Shown piece after piece: positions 43,243-51,414 of a stretch of DNA of 64,000 nt (positions are counted from its first letter, which is position 1; each line of letters starts with the position of its first letter). A program made the position numbers and the translations under genes. The notes beneath the pieces were generated by a model. It was not told the origin of the DNA. It saw only the letters and a program-made list of their open reading frames with translations, and did not search any database. This DNA is from an uncultured Alistipes sp. Lineage in GTDB: Bacteria; Bacteroidota; Bacteroidia; Bacteroidales; Rikenellaceae. Where the stretch lies: assembly GCA_944320685.1 (NCBI GenBank), contig CALUIK010000001.1, positions 496,001 to 560,000 on the forward strand. Direction: 5' to 3'.

Positions 43243-43263
43243 CCCGCCGGATGCCGCATAATA

Positions 43264-43300
43264 TTACGGGCCGCCCCTCTCGAGAGAGGACGGCCCGTAT
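43264..43300. terminator. Hairpin between the convergent PurF-like and propeller-lipoprotein genes
   Basis: An outer 10-bp stem (43264-43273 with 43291-43300) and an inner stem (43276-43280 with 43285-43289) lie 22 bases after the PurF-like stop. No T-run is present. Confidence 0.5.
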
Positions 43301-43332
43301 GCATTCACACGGCCCGCAACTGCCACGGCGCG

Positions 43333-44802
43333 TCACTCCTGCACGCGGAAAACAACACCTGCGGCCTCATTATCCTCGGCCGCCGAGACTATCTTCCGCT
43401 GCGGCACGGACACACGCCCGCGCACGAATTCGGGGATATTGTAAGACTTCATGAAGGTGCGGTAGAAATCGGGGTCGCGCTGCGGCAGCAAAAACGGTTT
43501 CGACAGGGTTCCGTCCTCCGCGACGTGCGCCATATACACGTGGGTGTAGAGGCCGTCGATACGACGGCTGTTGAAGAGAACCCAGCGGCTGTTGCTGCTC
43601 CACGAATGGTAGCTTTCGGCCTCGGGGCTGTTTATGGCCGCGGTCTCCACCTCACGGCCGTTGCGCAGATCGACCATACGCAGGTCGGCATCGCGATGCC
43701 ATATCGAGAAGCTGCCGTAGTCGGACAGGGCGTAGAGCATAAAGGCCCCGTCGGGCGATACGCGCGGGAAAGAGACGCTGCGGCCGGCAGTGCGGGCATT
43801 GTACAGGGTGTCGACCTCCGTGCCGATACGTCCCGACGCCGCGTCGAAGGCGACGGAGCAGAGGCTGTAATGCGCATCCTTGTAACGGGCGGGCATCTCG
43901 ACCGAATCCGCCGAGCAGAAGTAGAGGCGGTCGCCCGCAGGCGAAAACGACGGAAAAGTCTCGAAACGGTCCCCCCGCGACAGATGCGGCGCCGTGAATA
44001 TCTCGTGCCGCTCGGTGTCGTATACCACCACGTCGGAGGCGCTGTCGAAGACCTCCACGCGATTGTTCCCGTCGGGTAGCGTGATCAGTTTGGTGGTGTT
44101 GACCGAGAAGGCTATATACCGTCCCGACGGGTGCCACGACGGATATACCGCGGGCGACAGGGTCCCGGACGTGGCGGTATTGAGCCGCTCGATACGCCCG
44201 CCGCGCAGGAGCATCGTGCCCGGATGGGCCTGACGCATGTGGAAGAGCATCATGTCGGGGTCGTGCGCACAGAAGGTATGGCAGTTGACGCATCCGTATC
44301 CCGCCGACGAGGTCTCGATGACAGGATCCTCGCGGTAACTCTCCAGACAGCGTTGGTAGATTCCCATCTCGCCCCACGTCTCATACCCGGGCTCGATAAG
44401 GCGGTAGACCATATACGGGTCGACCGCATCCTCCGAAACCCGTATAACGAACGGGGCGTATCGTATCCCGTCCCGCCCGAGCGTCTCTACCGTGACCGTG
44501 ATCTCTCCTCCCGCGGCCGCCGCGCACAGACGGCGCCAGCCGCGGCGCGGCAGGCGGAACGCCCCGTCGCGGGCCGAAACCACGATACGCTCGCCGTCAG
44601 CCTCCAACGTCGCGCGGGCACGCGCATGGATACCTTCGAGGCGGAAGTTGGGCGGTGCTATGTTCACGGGCAACGTGACACCTGCATAGTCGGGGAATAT
44701 GCGCGGCGCCGTATCCGACACCGTAACAGCACCCTCCCCGCCGCAGGCACACAGCGCCGACAGGGCCAGCATCACGAAATATATGCGAATGCGTCTCATC
44801 AT
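43333..44802 (-). CDS. PD40/TolB-like beta-propeller lipoprotein with a CxxCH haem motif
   Basis: A 489-residue lipoprotein (lipobox near ALCAC, Cys18 or Cys20). After an N-terminal beta domain, residues 171-175 are CVNCH, a c-type haem attachment motif in a GYGCVNCHTF context. The second half has PD40-type propeller repeats: YPSWHPSGRYIAFS, FPSFSPAGDRLYFC, FPRVSPDGAFMLYA and YHSWSSNSRWVLFN. A heme-bearing propeller would suggest electron transfer or redox sensing in the periplasm; heme binding is inferred from the motif alone. It overlaps the upstream membrane-protein gene by 4 bases, forming a two-gene operon. Confidence 0.82.
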   Translation of the reverse strand: MMRRIRIYFVMLALSALCACGGEGAVTVSDTAPRIFPDYAGVTLPVNIAPPNFRLEGIHARARATLEADGERIVVSARDGAFRLPRRGWRRLCAAAAGGEITVTVETLGRDGIRYAPFVIRVSEDAVDPYMVYRLIEPGYETWGEMGIYQRCLESYREDPVIETSSAGYGCVNCHTFCAHDPDMMLFHMRQAHPGTMLLRGGRIERLNTATSGTLSPAVYPSWHPSGRYIAFSVNTTKLITLPDGNNRVEVFDSASDVVVYDTERHEIFTAPHLSRGDRFETFPSFSPAGDRLYFCSADSVEMPARYKDAHYSLCSVAFDAASGRIGTEVDTLYNARTAGRSVSFPRVSPDGAFMLYALSDYGSFSIWHRDADLRMVDLRNGREVETAAINSPEAESYHSWSSNSRWVLFNSRRIDGLYTHVYMAHVAEDGTLSKPFLLPQRDPDFYRTFMKSYNIPEFVRGRVSVPQRKIVSAAEDNEAAGVVFRVQE

Positions 44803-46613
44803 CTCTTTCCGGCAGGCTCCTCGCCCGCGAACATATAGTAGTACATGTATGTGCCGCCGTAAGTGCGCCGCATTATCGCCGCCAGATCGTTGCGGGAGTA
44901 ATTCTCGGCGGCAAAGCTCTGGAAGGCAAGGAAACGGCGGCGCGTCTCCTCCGAGATGCCGTAACCGGCCATGTCGTGCCCCGTCATCGCTCCATATATG
45001 AGCAGCGCCTCACCGTAGCACTCAGCCGAAGGCATGACACCGCCGGCACGGCAGCCGTCCACGGCGGCACGGAAACCCTCAAGGTCGCGGTTCAGCAGAC
45101 GTCCCACCAGCAGGTGGTCGACCGTACGGCCCGCGAGGGCGTTGGGGTGCAGGCCCGCCAGCAGTGCGGCATCTCGCTCGGCAGCATAGACGACGGCGAT
45201 ATTCGCCATGTTCGCTCGCTCGGCCCCAAGACGGGCATCGGCCTCGACGGCCCTGTCATTCCACAGAAAGCGCCGGTATGACGACGCCTCGCGGCGGTAA
45301 AACAACGTGCGCTCCAACATCGAGATATACTTCTCGGCCGTGGCATATCCACTGTGGCCGCCCGTGGCGACGGCCGTCTGCACCAACCTCAGCAACATGC
45401 GCGGGTTGCAGCTGCCGTTCACGGCCAGCGCCTCGCTGTTCTTCTTGAAAGCGGTCTCCTGCGCTATCGAAACGTTGCCGGCGGCGTAGTACATATCGCT
45501 CAACATCGGGAAGAGGAAAGGGTTGTTGTCGCTCCAGTCTATCGAGAGGCCCTCCAGCCCCGCCTGCGGGAAGGTAAAGGCACGTCCGGCAAGTTCATCG
45601 CGCTCCAGCAGTGCGGTGTTCAGTATAAAGCAGTGCAGGGTGTTGTGAGTACCCGCGGCGCACTCGTCTATGACCTCGTCCCACGCGCCGCGCCGCATAA
45701 GGTAATCCAGCCGCTCGAAGAGCCGCGTATCCTCCTGCATGTAATACCGTGCGCCGCGTGCCGCCGCCGCGGCTATCGCCGCCACGGCCGCCGCCTCTAC
45801 TGCCACAACCGCCGCACGCCGCCTTGCAGCCGCCCCGCGGCACAGCATCGCCAACGGCCGCACGGCCGCCGCCGCAAGGGGCATGGCCGCCCATGCCGCC
45901 CACGCCCACGCCGCAGGCTCCGCCATCGGGTTATAGTATGCCGCAGGGGTAAACGCCCGCCGCAGGGTGCCGTACCAGCCGCAGCCGTATGCCGCTACAG
46001 TCATCGCCAACGCCGCCGCCACGGGCAGCAGATACCACAGCCGTCCCTTTTCCCCGCGCCGCAACTCATACACGAAGAGCGTCACTGCAAATGCTATGGC
46101 CGCAGGGCCGGCGAGCCAATAGAGGGCCGCTGCGGCCGCCGACGCCGACACGGCACGCACCGCGGCGCCGCCCCCGACACGGACAAAGAGCGAAAAGAGC
46201 CCCCACGCCGCCAACCATGCGACGATACCTTCATACCGGTAGTCGTAATCCACCAAAAGGAACATCTGCGCCGCCACGGGCGCCAGCCACAACAGCAGCG
46301 CCCCGTTGCCGGGTTCGACACGCTCCAGCGTCCGCTGCACCGCCACCGCCGTCAGCGTCAGCAACAGCGCCGCCAAGAGGGCGCCGCTCCACGGCTCGAC
46401 AAAGAACTGCAGCAGAAAATCGCGTGCCACGGCCGCCGCACCGCCGCACTCGGCCGCACGCCGCAGAATCCAACCGCCGTCCCACATGAACATACGGTTC
46501 TGCTCAATGAAGGGGAAGGCATAGCCGTGCCGCAGGTACATGTAGAGGAACAGGGCGGTGAAACACCCCGCCCACAAAAGCGCCGACCGCGTTCTTTTCG
46601 ACATATTGAACAT
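44799..46613 (-). CDS. Large polytopic membrane protein, DUF6057-like
   Basis: A 604-residue protein with about ten hydrophobic helices in the first 330 residues (Ala/Leu/Trp rich) and a soluble, largely helical C-terminal half that looks like TPR-type repeats. It resembles the DUF6057 family of Bacteroidota, whose function is unknown. The ATG at 46613 (or 46604) is chosen because the upstream in-frame region to 46874 runs through the next gene's terminator. A TAACTTTA -7-like box (plus-strand TAAAGTTA, 46670-46677) precedes it. It is translationally coupled to the haem-motif lipoprotein gene, so they probably form one membrane complex. Confidence 0.75.
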   Translation of the reverse strand: MFNMSKRTRSALLWAGCFTALFLYMYLRHGYAFPFIEQNRMFMWDGGWILRRAAECGGAAAVARDFLLQFFVEPWSGALLAALLLTLTAVAVQRTLERVEPGNGALLLWLAPVAAQMFLLVDYDYRYEGIVAWLAAWGLFSLFVRVGGGAAVRAVSASAAAAALYWLAGPAAIAFAVTLFVYELRRGEKGRLWYLLPVAAALAMTVAAYGCGWYGTLRRAFTPAAYYNPMAEPAAWAWAAWAAMPLAAAAVRPLAMLCRGAAARRRAAVVAVEAAAVAAIAAAAARGARYYMQEDTRLFERLDYLMRRGAWDEVIDECAAGTHNTLHCFILNTALLERDELAGRAFTFPQAGLEGLSIDWSDNNPFLFPMLSDMYYAAGNVSIAQETAFKKNSEALAVNGSCNPRMLLRLVQTAVATGGHSGYATAEKYISMLERTLFYRREASSYRRFLWNDRAVEADARLGAERANMANIAVVYAAERDAALLAGLHPNALAGRTVDHLLVGRLLNRDLEGFRAAVDGCRAGGVMPSAECYGEALLIYGAMTGHDMAGYGISEETRRRFLAFQSFAAENYSRNDLAAIMRRTYGGTYMYYYMFAGEEPAGKR

Positions 46614-46767
46614 ACGAATCCCCCGTTTCGTCGCACGGCACACCGAAATACGGCGCCGCGCGTTTTTTGTAAAGTTAATACAAAATCGGCGAAAAATGCC
46701 ACGCGCCGTCCCTTTTTTGACATCGCGCCGCAATGCGCAAGAAAGCAGCGCCGGCGCATGCAGGCAC

Positions 46768-46800
46768 AAAAAAACGGGCCGGTTCACTGAACCGGCCCGT
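46768..46800 (-). terminator. Rho-independent terminator of the 1045-residue lipoprotein gene
   Basis: On the minus strand a stem of up to 13 bp (46788-46800 with 46774-46786) is followed by seven T residues (A-run 46768-46774). It lies about 138 bases after the stop codon, within the 324-base gap 46614-46937, which otherwise holds the promoter of the DUF6057-like gene. Confidence 0.85.
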
Positions 46801-46937
46801 GCAAGGCGCACAAGGCGTGAGTTGAAACGCAAGTTATATAATTGGACCTGATGCCCCGTGCGCTTGTCCCTCACCGAGGGGACACTCCCGCCGAGGAACC
46901 GTCCCGCATCGGAAAGGATAGTGATTAGGCCTCAAAT

Positions 46938-49900
46938 TTACTCCTCGGGACGAAGTTCTACCGTAACGGTCTCCGACACCTCACCCCACTTGTGGCTTAC
47001 GGTCACGGGGATGAATATCTTGACGGTCTTCTCGACCTTCACACCGCTCACGTTGAAGAAGCGCAGCGTAGCGCCGTTGTCCTCAACACGGATGCAGTCC
47101 TTGCCGAAACGGTCGGCTGCAAGCGTGGTGGCATTCTCGGCCGTCATGCTGTCGTCAACGACATAGTTGCCCGAACCATCCTTCTTGAGGTTGACCTTGG
47201 CAGCGGTAAGATCCCACTTCACATCGGTAACATCATAGTACTCGTAGAGTTCTGCAGCATACTTCTCCTTCTCGGCCGTGCCGGTGGTAACCTTGGCCAC
47301 GATGTAATCCTTGAAGTCGGTCATCGTGAAGGCCTTCGAGCAGTCGATAGGCGATCCGCTGACAATCTGATCTACGAAGTATGCGTTCTCGAGCGTATTG
47401 TTGATCTTCAACGGCTCAACGAAGTGTACGTCGAACTCGGTTACCTGATAGAGGTTGTAGGGGTTCACTGCCGACCAAACCTTCAGCGTGGCGTTGTTCT
47501 TCAGGATACCGATACCGACCTCGTTGTTCTCAACCCAGACACGGATATCCGATGCGGGAGCGACATTCACAGCACCCTCGTTGCCCGTTTCGGGAGCATA
47601 CCAGTTGCCGCTTGCCATATCGTAGTAGTTGAGCTGGACGGCAGTCTCGAGACCCTTGTTGAGCAGATAACCGCTGTTGTCGCCATTGCCGGCAGGCTCT
47701 GCGGTCATTGCCGGAGCATAACCAGCGGCAGGCTGCTCAAGTGCGAACTGAACGTCCCACTTGCCGCAGGGCAGAAGGTTCTTCACGATCTTGCTGTCAG
47801 AGAAGAGACGGTCGAGTTCGTAGTCATAAACGCAGGTAGCCTGTGCCGTAGGAGTGTTGTACTGTACGGGATATACGTTTGCAAGCTCCTTGTCGGTATA
47901 CCAGAACGAGAAGTCGTAACCGTGGATAGCGGGCAGTACGGGCAGCTTGATGTTAACTACGAACGAGAAGCTGATAGCGCCCTGATACGGGTTCTTGGCC
48001 GGAATCGTTACGTTGACGGTCTTCGTCTTAACGGTCTGCTCGCCCCTGATGTTCATCACGGCACCGATCTGCTCGGTAGTGAGGTTCCAGATGAATGCTG
48101 CGGCTGACTCGTCGACACCGTCGTCGAAGTTGTAAACCAGCTCTACACCGTCGGCCTCGGCAGTAGCTACGGTACCGACAGTATGGTCCTCCTTGTCGGC
48201 CTCGATCTCGGGAGCCGCATAGGTTGCAAGGAACTCGTTCTGCGACATACCGTTCTCGCCCAGCTTGCCCAGTACCAAGTCTACCATCTCGCTCCAGAGC
48301 ACATCGCCAGAGAAGATCTCGCAGCTGAGGGTATAGTCGAAGGTCTTCAGCACACCGAGGTCAACGGCATCGAGAGCCTCGCGCACCCACTTAACCTTGA
48401 AATAACGCACGTCGACAACCGCATTGGCGTTGTTCACGTCAACCAACTCGACACGCACGATCGGGGTCTTGTCGATAGCGGCCTGATTGTCGGTAACACC
48501 GCCCGGAAGTTTCGACGAAAGCGTCCACGAACCGTCCTCGCCCTGTGCGACAGCGGCGAACTGCTGCTGGTCGGTATCGTTGTCACCGAGCTTGTAGCTC
48601 AAAGCAGGAATGCTGAAACGGAACTCGAGTCCCGAAGCCGACAGATCATCCTTCGTGATCTCTTGGGCTACACCCTTGGCGTCGACGTAACAACCGGTAA
48701 CGAGCGACAGAAGATCAACCTTGCCGTTATATGCGAACTCCTTAACGGCAGCGGCACCCTGCGCAGCGCTGAAGGTTGCCGAGAAGTGATAGTGGTTGCC
48801 ATCCTCGGCGCACTCCCACTCGCCGTCGTTGGGCTTGCCTGCGCCCTTGTCGACAAGAGCCGCGATAACCGGCTCGACGGTGGTCTCGGTAATACGTACA
48901 TAGTCAGAGTATACGGCCGTAGCGCTCTCACCCTCGGTGAGGTGCTTGTCGGCGATGGGCACCTTGAGTGCGGCTGTGTAGATATGGTCGGCATCCAATG
49001 CGAGCGATGCACCTGCCGTCTTCTTCACATCGACGGTCAGCACGCCGTTGGCTACCTCATAGCCCTCAACGCTCATGAGCTCGGTCGATACGGCAGCACG
49101 CGTCTCGGCCTTCTCGAATACATAGCTCGGAGCCTTGATGTCATCCACGGTGATGACTGAAGGGCTTACCAGATAACGCACGGCGGTAGCCGACTGCGCA
49201 GTGGTAGAAACGGCAGTGCCCTGAGCCACGGTCTCCTCCTTGTCCGTCGAAGTCACCTTCCAAGCCTTGTAGGCCAGCGACTTGAGCTCGATGGTCTCGA
49301 TACCGTCGACATAGAGTTCGGGGATGAGCTGTACGCTGGTCAGACGGCCCGAAATCTTGCTTCCGAGTTCTGCAACTGCCGAACTTATCTGTGATGCGAT
49401 CTGCTGGTTGATCAAACCTCCGTTGGCGACGGCATCGGCGATATACTTCTTGATCTTCGCGTCGTAGGCGTCGATGGCATCCTGCATCTCGGTGGCGTCT
49501 ACCAGTCCGGCTTTAGCCACGGCAGCGTCGAACGAAGTCTGGAACGCAGCCTTGCAGGCCTCGCCGGCAGCCTTGACCGCAGCATTCTTGGCAGTCTCGA
49601 TCTCGCCGCGGATCTTCGTCAGCTGATCGGCAAGATCCTCAGATGAAGCCAGCTTGCCGATCTCGCTCTCGAGGTCCGAAACACGGCCGGCTATGTCGCC
49701 CACACTCTGCGTAGTGGCATACCCGAGCAACGTCGTGTTCAAAAGGTCCCCGGTAACATAAGTGTCTCCGAGCTGCTCCTTCAGCTCGGCAAGCGCATTG
49801 TCGATGGCCGTCTGCACATCGCCGTCGGTAGCAAGCCCGTCTATCTTGCCCGCGATCGAAGCGACCTGCTCCGACAATGACTCAAGGCTGGTCACGGTCG

Positions 49901-50075
49901 TCTGCAACGAGCCGAGCTGGGATTCGATCGAAGCGATCTTTCCCGTCGTCAACTCGTCGAGACGGTTGTTGATGTTGTCGATGTCATCGTCGTAATCCTT
50001 ACAACCGCTGACACCGGCGAGCATTGCTCCGCTGACAAACAGCAGCAACACCCTGTGTAGAAGTTTCTTTTTCAT
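46938..50075 (-). CDS. Very large coiled-coil surface lipoprotein of unknown function
   Basis: A 1045-residue lipoprotein. The signal peptide ends at VSGC (Cys25) and is followed at once by KDYDDD, an acidic patch like the lipoprotein export signal that sends Bacteroidota lipoproteins to the outer face of the cell. Residues 33-250 form long heptad-rich coiled coil (NINNRLDELTTGKIASIES and on), and the rest is beta-rich, Ig-like or adhesin-like sequence of no family I recognise. The codon choice is smoother than in neighbours, suggesting high expression. The promoter is at 50230-50259, with a 16-bp palindrome over its start site, and a small XRE regulator lies divergent. A surface stalk or adhesin role is inference. 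Confidence 0.85.
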   Translation of the reverse strand: MKKKLLHRVLLLFVSGAMLAGVSGCKDYDDDIDNINNRLDELTTGKIASIESQLGSLQTTVTSLESLSEQVASIAGKIDGLATDGDVQTAIDNALAELKEQLGDTYVTGDLLNTTLLGYATTQSVGDIAGRVSDLESEIGKLASSEDLADQLTKIRGEIETAKNAAVKAAGEACKAAFQTSFDAAVAKAGLVDATEMQDAIDAYDAKIKKYIADAVANGGLINQQIASQISSAVAELGSKISGRLTSVQLIPELYVDGIETIELKSLAYKAWKVTSTDKEETVAQGTAVSTTAQSATAVRYLVSPSVITVDDIKAPSYVFEKAETRAAVSTELMSVEGYEVANGVLTVDVKKTAGASLALDADHIYTAALKVPIADKHLTEGESATAVYSDYVRITETTVEPVIAALVDKGAGKPNDGEWECAEDGNHYHFSATFSAAQGAAAVKEFAYNGKVDLLSLVTGCYVDAKGVAQEITKDDLSASGLEFRFSIPALSYKLGDNDTDQQQFAAVAQGEDGSWTLSSKLPGGVTDNQAAIDKTPIVRVELVDVNNANAVVDVRYFKVKWVREALDAVDLGVLKTFDYTLSCEIFSGDVLWSEMVDLVLGKLGENGMSQNEFLATYAAPEIEADKEDHTVGTVATAEADGVELVYNFDDGVDESAAAFIWNLTTEQIGAVMNIRGEQTVKTKTVNVTIPAKNPYQGAISFSFVVNIKLPVLPAIHGYDFSFWYTDKELANVYPVQYNTPTAQATCVYDYELDRLFSDSKIVKNLLPCGKWDVQFALEQPAAGYAPAMTAEPAGNGDNSGYLLNKGLETAVQLNYYDMASGNWYAPETGNEGAVNVAPASDIRVWVENNEVGIGILKNNATLKVWSAVNPYNLYQVTEFDVHFVEPLKINNTLENAYFVDQIVSGSPIDCSKAFTMTDFKDYIVAKVTTGTAEKEKYAAELYEYYDVTDVKWDLTAAKVNLKKDGSGNYVVDDSMTAENATTLAADRFGKDCIRVEDNGATLRFFNVSGVKVEKTVKIFIPVTVSHKWGEVSETVTVELRPEE

Positions 50076-50205
50076 AATGAATGAATTAAAAATGAGTTGT
50101 TTTTAATGGTTTGGATCAATTGTTTCAAGCGTTTAAATCTCTGTATTTATGGTACTTACACTTCCCGTAACACTCTATGGCATACGTTGTTTCATCCCTG
50201 CTTTG

Positions 50206-50221
50206 GTATCATATATGATAC
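50206..50221. promoter_or_regulatory. Perfect 16-bp palindrome at the lipoprotein transcript start (probable operator)
   Basis: GTATCATATATGATAC is its own reverse complement. It begins 9 bp downstream of the minus-strand -7 element, so it covers about +2 to +17 of the lipoprotein transcript. The divergent XRE protein is the obvious candidate ligand. Confidence 0.6.
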
Positions 50222-50229
50222 GCACAATG

Positions 50230-50259
50230 CAAAGATATATAAAAAACTTTGTGATACAA
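50230..50259 (-). promoter_or_regulatory. Promoter of the 1045-residue lipoprotein gene
   Basis: On the minus strand TTG (plus-strand CAA, 50257-50259), a 19-bp spacer, and TATCTTTG (50237-50230) make a full consensus promoter. The leader to the ATG at 50075 is about 150 bases. Confidence 0.7.
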
Positions 50260-50282
50260 AAACTTTTCGAAAAAAATTAGAT

Positions 50283-50501
50283 ATGCAGATCGACTACACT
50301 GAAGAAATCAAACGTATTGCCTTAAAAATCAAAACACTACGCAAAGAACGCAAACTCACGGTACAGGAACTTGCCTACCGCTGCGACATTGAAAGATCGA
50401 ATCTCAGCCGCCTTGAAACAGGACGCTCGAACCCCACCATAAAGACGCTTTGCATAATCTGCAACGCACTGGATGTCCCCCTGCGGGCGCTCTTCGAATA
50501 A
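50283..50501 (+). CDS. Small XRE-family helix-turn-helix regulator
   Basis: A 72-residue protein that is little more than a Cro/CI-type DNA-binding domain: LTVQELAYRCDIERSNLSRL supplies the helix-turn-helix, followed by ETGRSNPTIKTLCIICNAL. Such short proteins bind palindromes as dimers. It is divergent from the large lipoprotein gene across a 207-base region holding that gene's promoter and a 16-bp palindrome, so it probably controls it. The start at 50283 is chosen because the upstream in-frame part runs through the promoter. Its own promoter is not obvious; AAACTTTG at 50244-50251 is one mismatch off. Confidence 0.9.
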   Translation: MQIDYTEEIKRIALKIKTLRKERKLTVQELAYRCDIERSNLSRLETGRSNPTIKTLCIICNALDVPLRALFE

Positions 50502-50624
50502 AAGGGGGCAAAATCCCCGATATGCCCATGCGCACCACCGATTCCGGCGTCCGCCCGACGCCTGACAACACCATAATCATGCGCTCCGTCCCGTTATTAT
50601 ATAATAAAAAGGTATATAATTGGA

Positions 50625-50708
50625 TAAATTTGCCATACCGGCGCCTGCGCTAAATAGACATCTTCCGCCAGCATTTCAACTTCTTTACAGAATTAAACCA
50701 TAAATTTG
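50625..50708 (+). promoter_or_regulatory. Two -7 elements (TAAATTTG) upstream of the response regulator gene
   Basis: Exact TAnnTTTG matches stand at 50625-50632 and 50701-50708. The second is only 5 bases before the ATG at 50713, so a transcript from it would be almost leaderless. Between them lie TTTCA (50674-50678) and TTTAC (50685-50689), 11 bp apart, as for an OmpR-type binding site. Confidence 0.5.
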
Positions 50709-50712
50709 CAGT

Positions 50713-51396
50713 ATGAAGATTCTGATAATAGAGGACGAACCGTCGCTGCGCGAGGTGATGCAGCGCGCGCTGGAACAGGAGCGCTACGTGGTAGAGACCG
50801 CCGCCACATATGCCGAGGCCGACGCCAAGATAGCGGGATACTCATACGACTGCATCCTGCTTGACATCATGCTGCCCGACGGCAGCGGACTGCGGCTTCT
50901 CGAACACATCAAACGGCTGCGCCGCCGCGACAACATCATCATAATCTCGGCCCGCGACTCCATCGACGACAAGGTCGAGGGGCTCGAACTCGGCGCCGAC
51001 GACTACCTGCCCAAGCCGTTCCATACGGCCGAACTCATGGCCCGCATACGCAGCGTGCTTCGCCGCGGCCGCAGCGGCGGCGAGCTGGTCCTCACGGCAG
51101 GCAACATGACGCTCGACGTAGACAAGGTGCGCGTCACGGTCGACGGGCGCGAGGTGCCGCTGCTCAAAAAGGAGTTCGACATACTGCTGTACTTCATGCA
51201 GCGGCCGAACCATCTGGTCGACAAGGCCGTGCTCGCCGAGGCCGTATGGGGCGACCATGCCGACGAGGCCGACAATTTCCAGTTCGTATACGCACAGATG
51301 AAGAACCTGCGCCGCAAGATGTCAGAGGCGGGAGCCACCGCCGAGATAAAGTCGGTATACGGCTTCGGCTACAAACTCGTGCCGCCCGAACGATAA
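50713..51396 (+). CDS. OmpR/PhoB-family response regulator
   Basis: A 227-residue two-component regulator. The receiver has the acidic pocket IEDE (6-9), phospho-acceptor Asp51 (LLDIMLPDGSG), Ser in the switch position (ISARD) and Lys in YLPKPF near 101. The C-terminal winged helix (about 130-225) ends with YGFGYKLV, typical of OmpR-like DNA-binding domains. The partner kinase follows 18 bases later. Two -7 elements and a candidate direct-repeat site precede it, consistent with self-regulation. Confidence 0.95.
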   Translation: MKILIIEDEPSLREVMQRALEQERYVVETAATYAEADAKIAGYSYDCILLDIMLPDGSGLRLLEHIKRLRRRDNIIIISARDSIDDKVEGLELGADDYLPKPFHTAELMARIRSVLRRGRSGGELVLTAGNMTLDVDKVRVTVDGREVPLLKKEFDILLYFMQRPNHLVDKAVLAEAVWGDHADEADNFQFVYAQMKNLRRKMSEAGATAEIKSVYGFGYKLVPPER

Positions 51397-51414
51397 CACG
51401 CCAGACCCGCCGCC

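Noticed and set aside
46614..46874. Longer start of the DUF6057-like protein at 46874
   Set aside because: This would place coding sequence across the terminator hairpin at 46774-46800 that belongs to the neighbouring gene.
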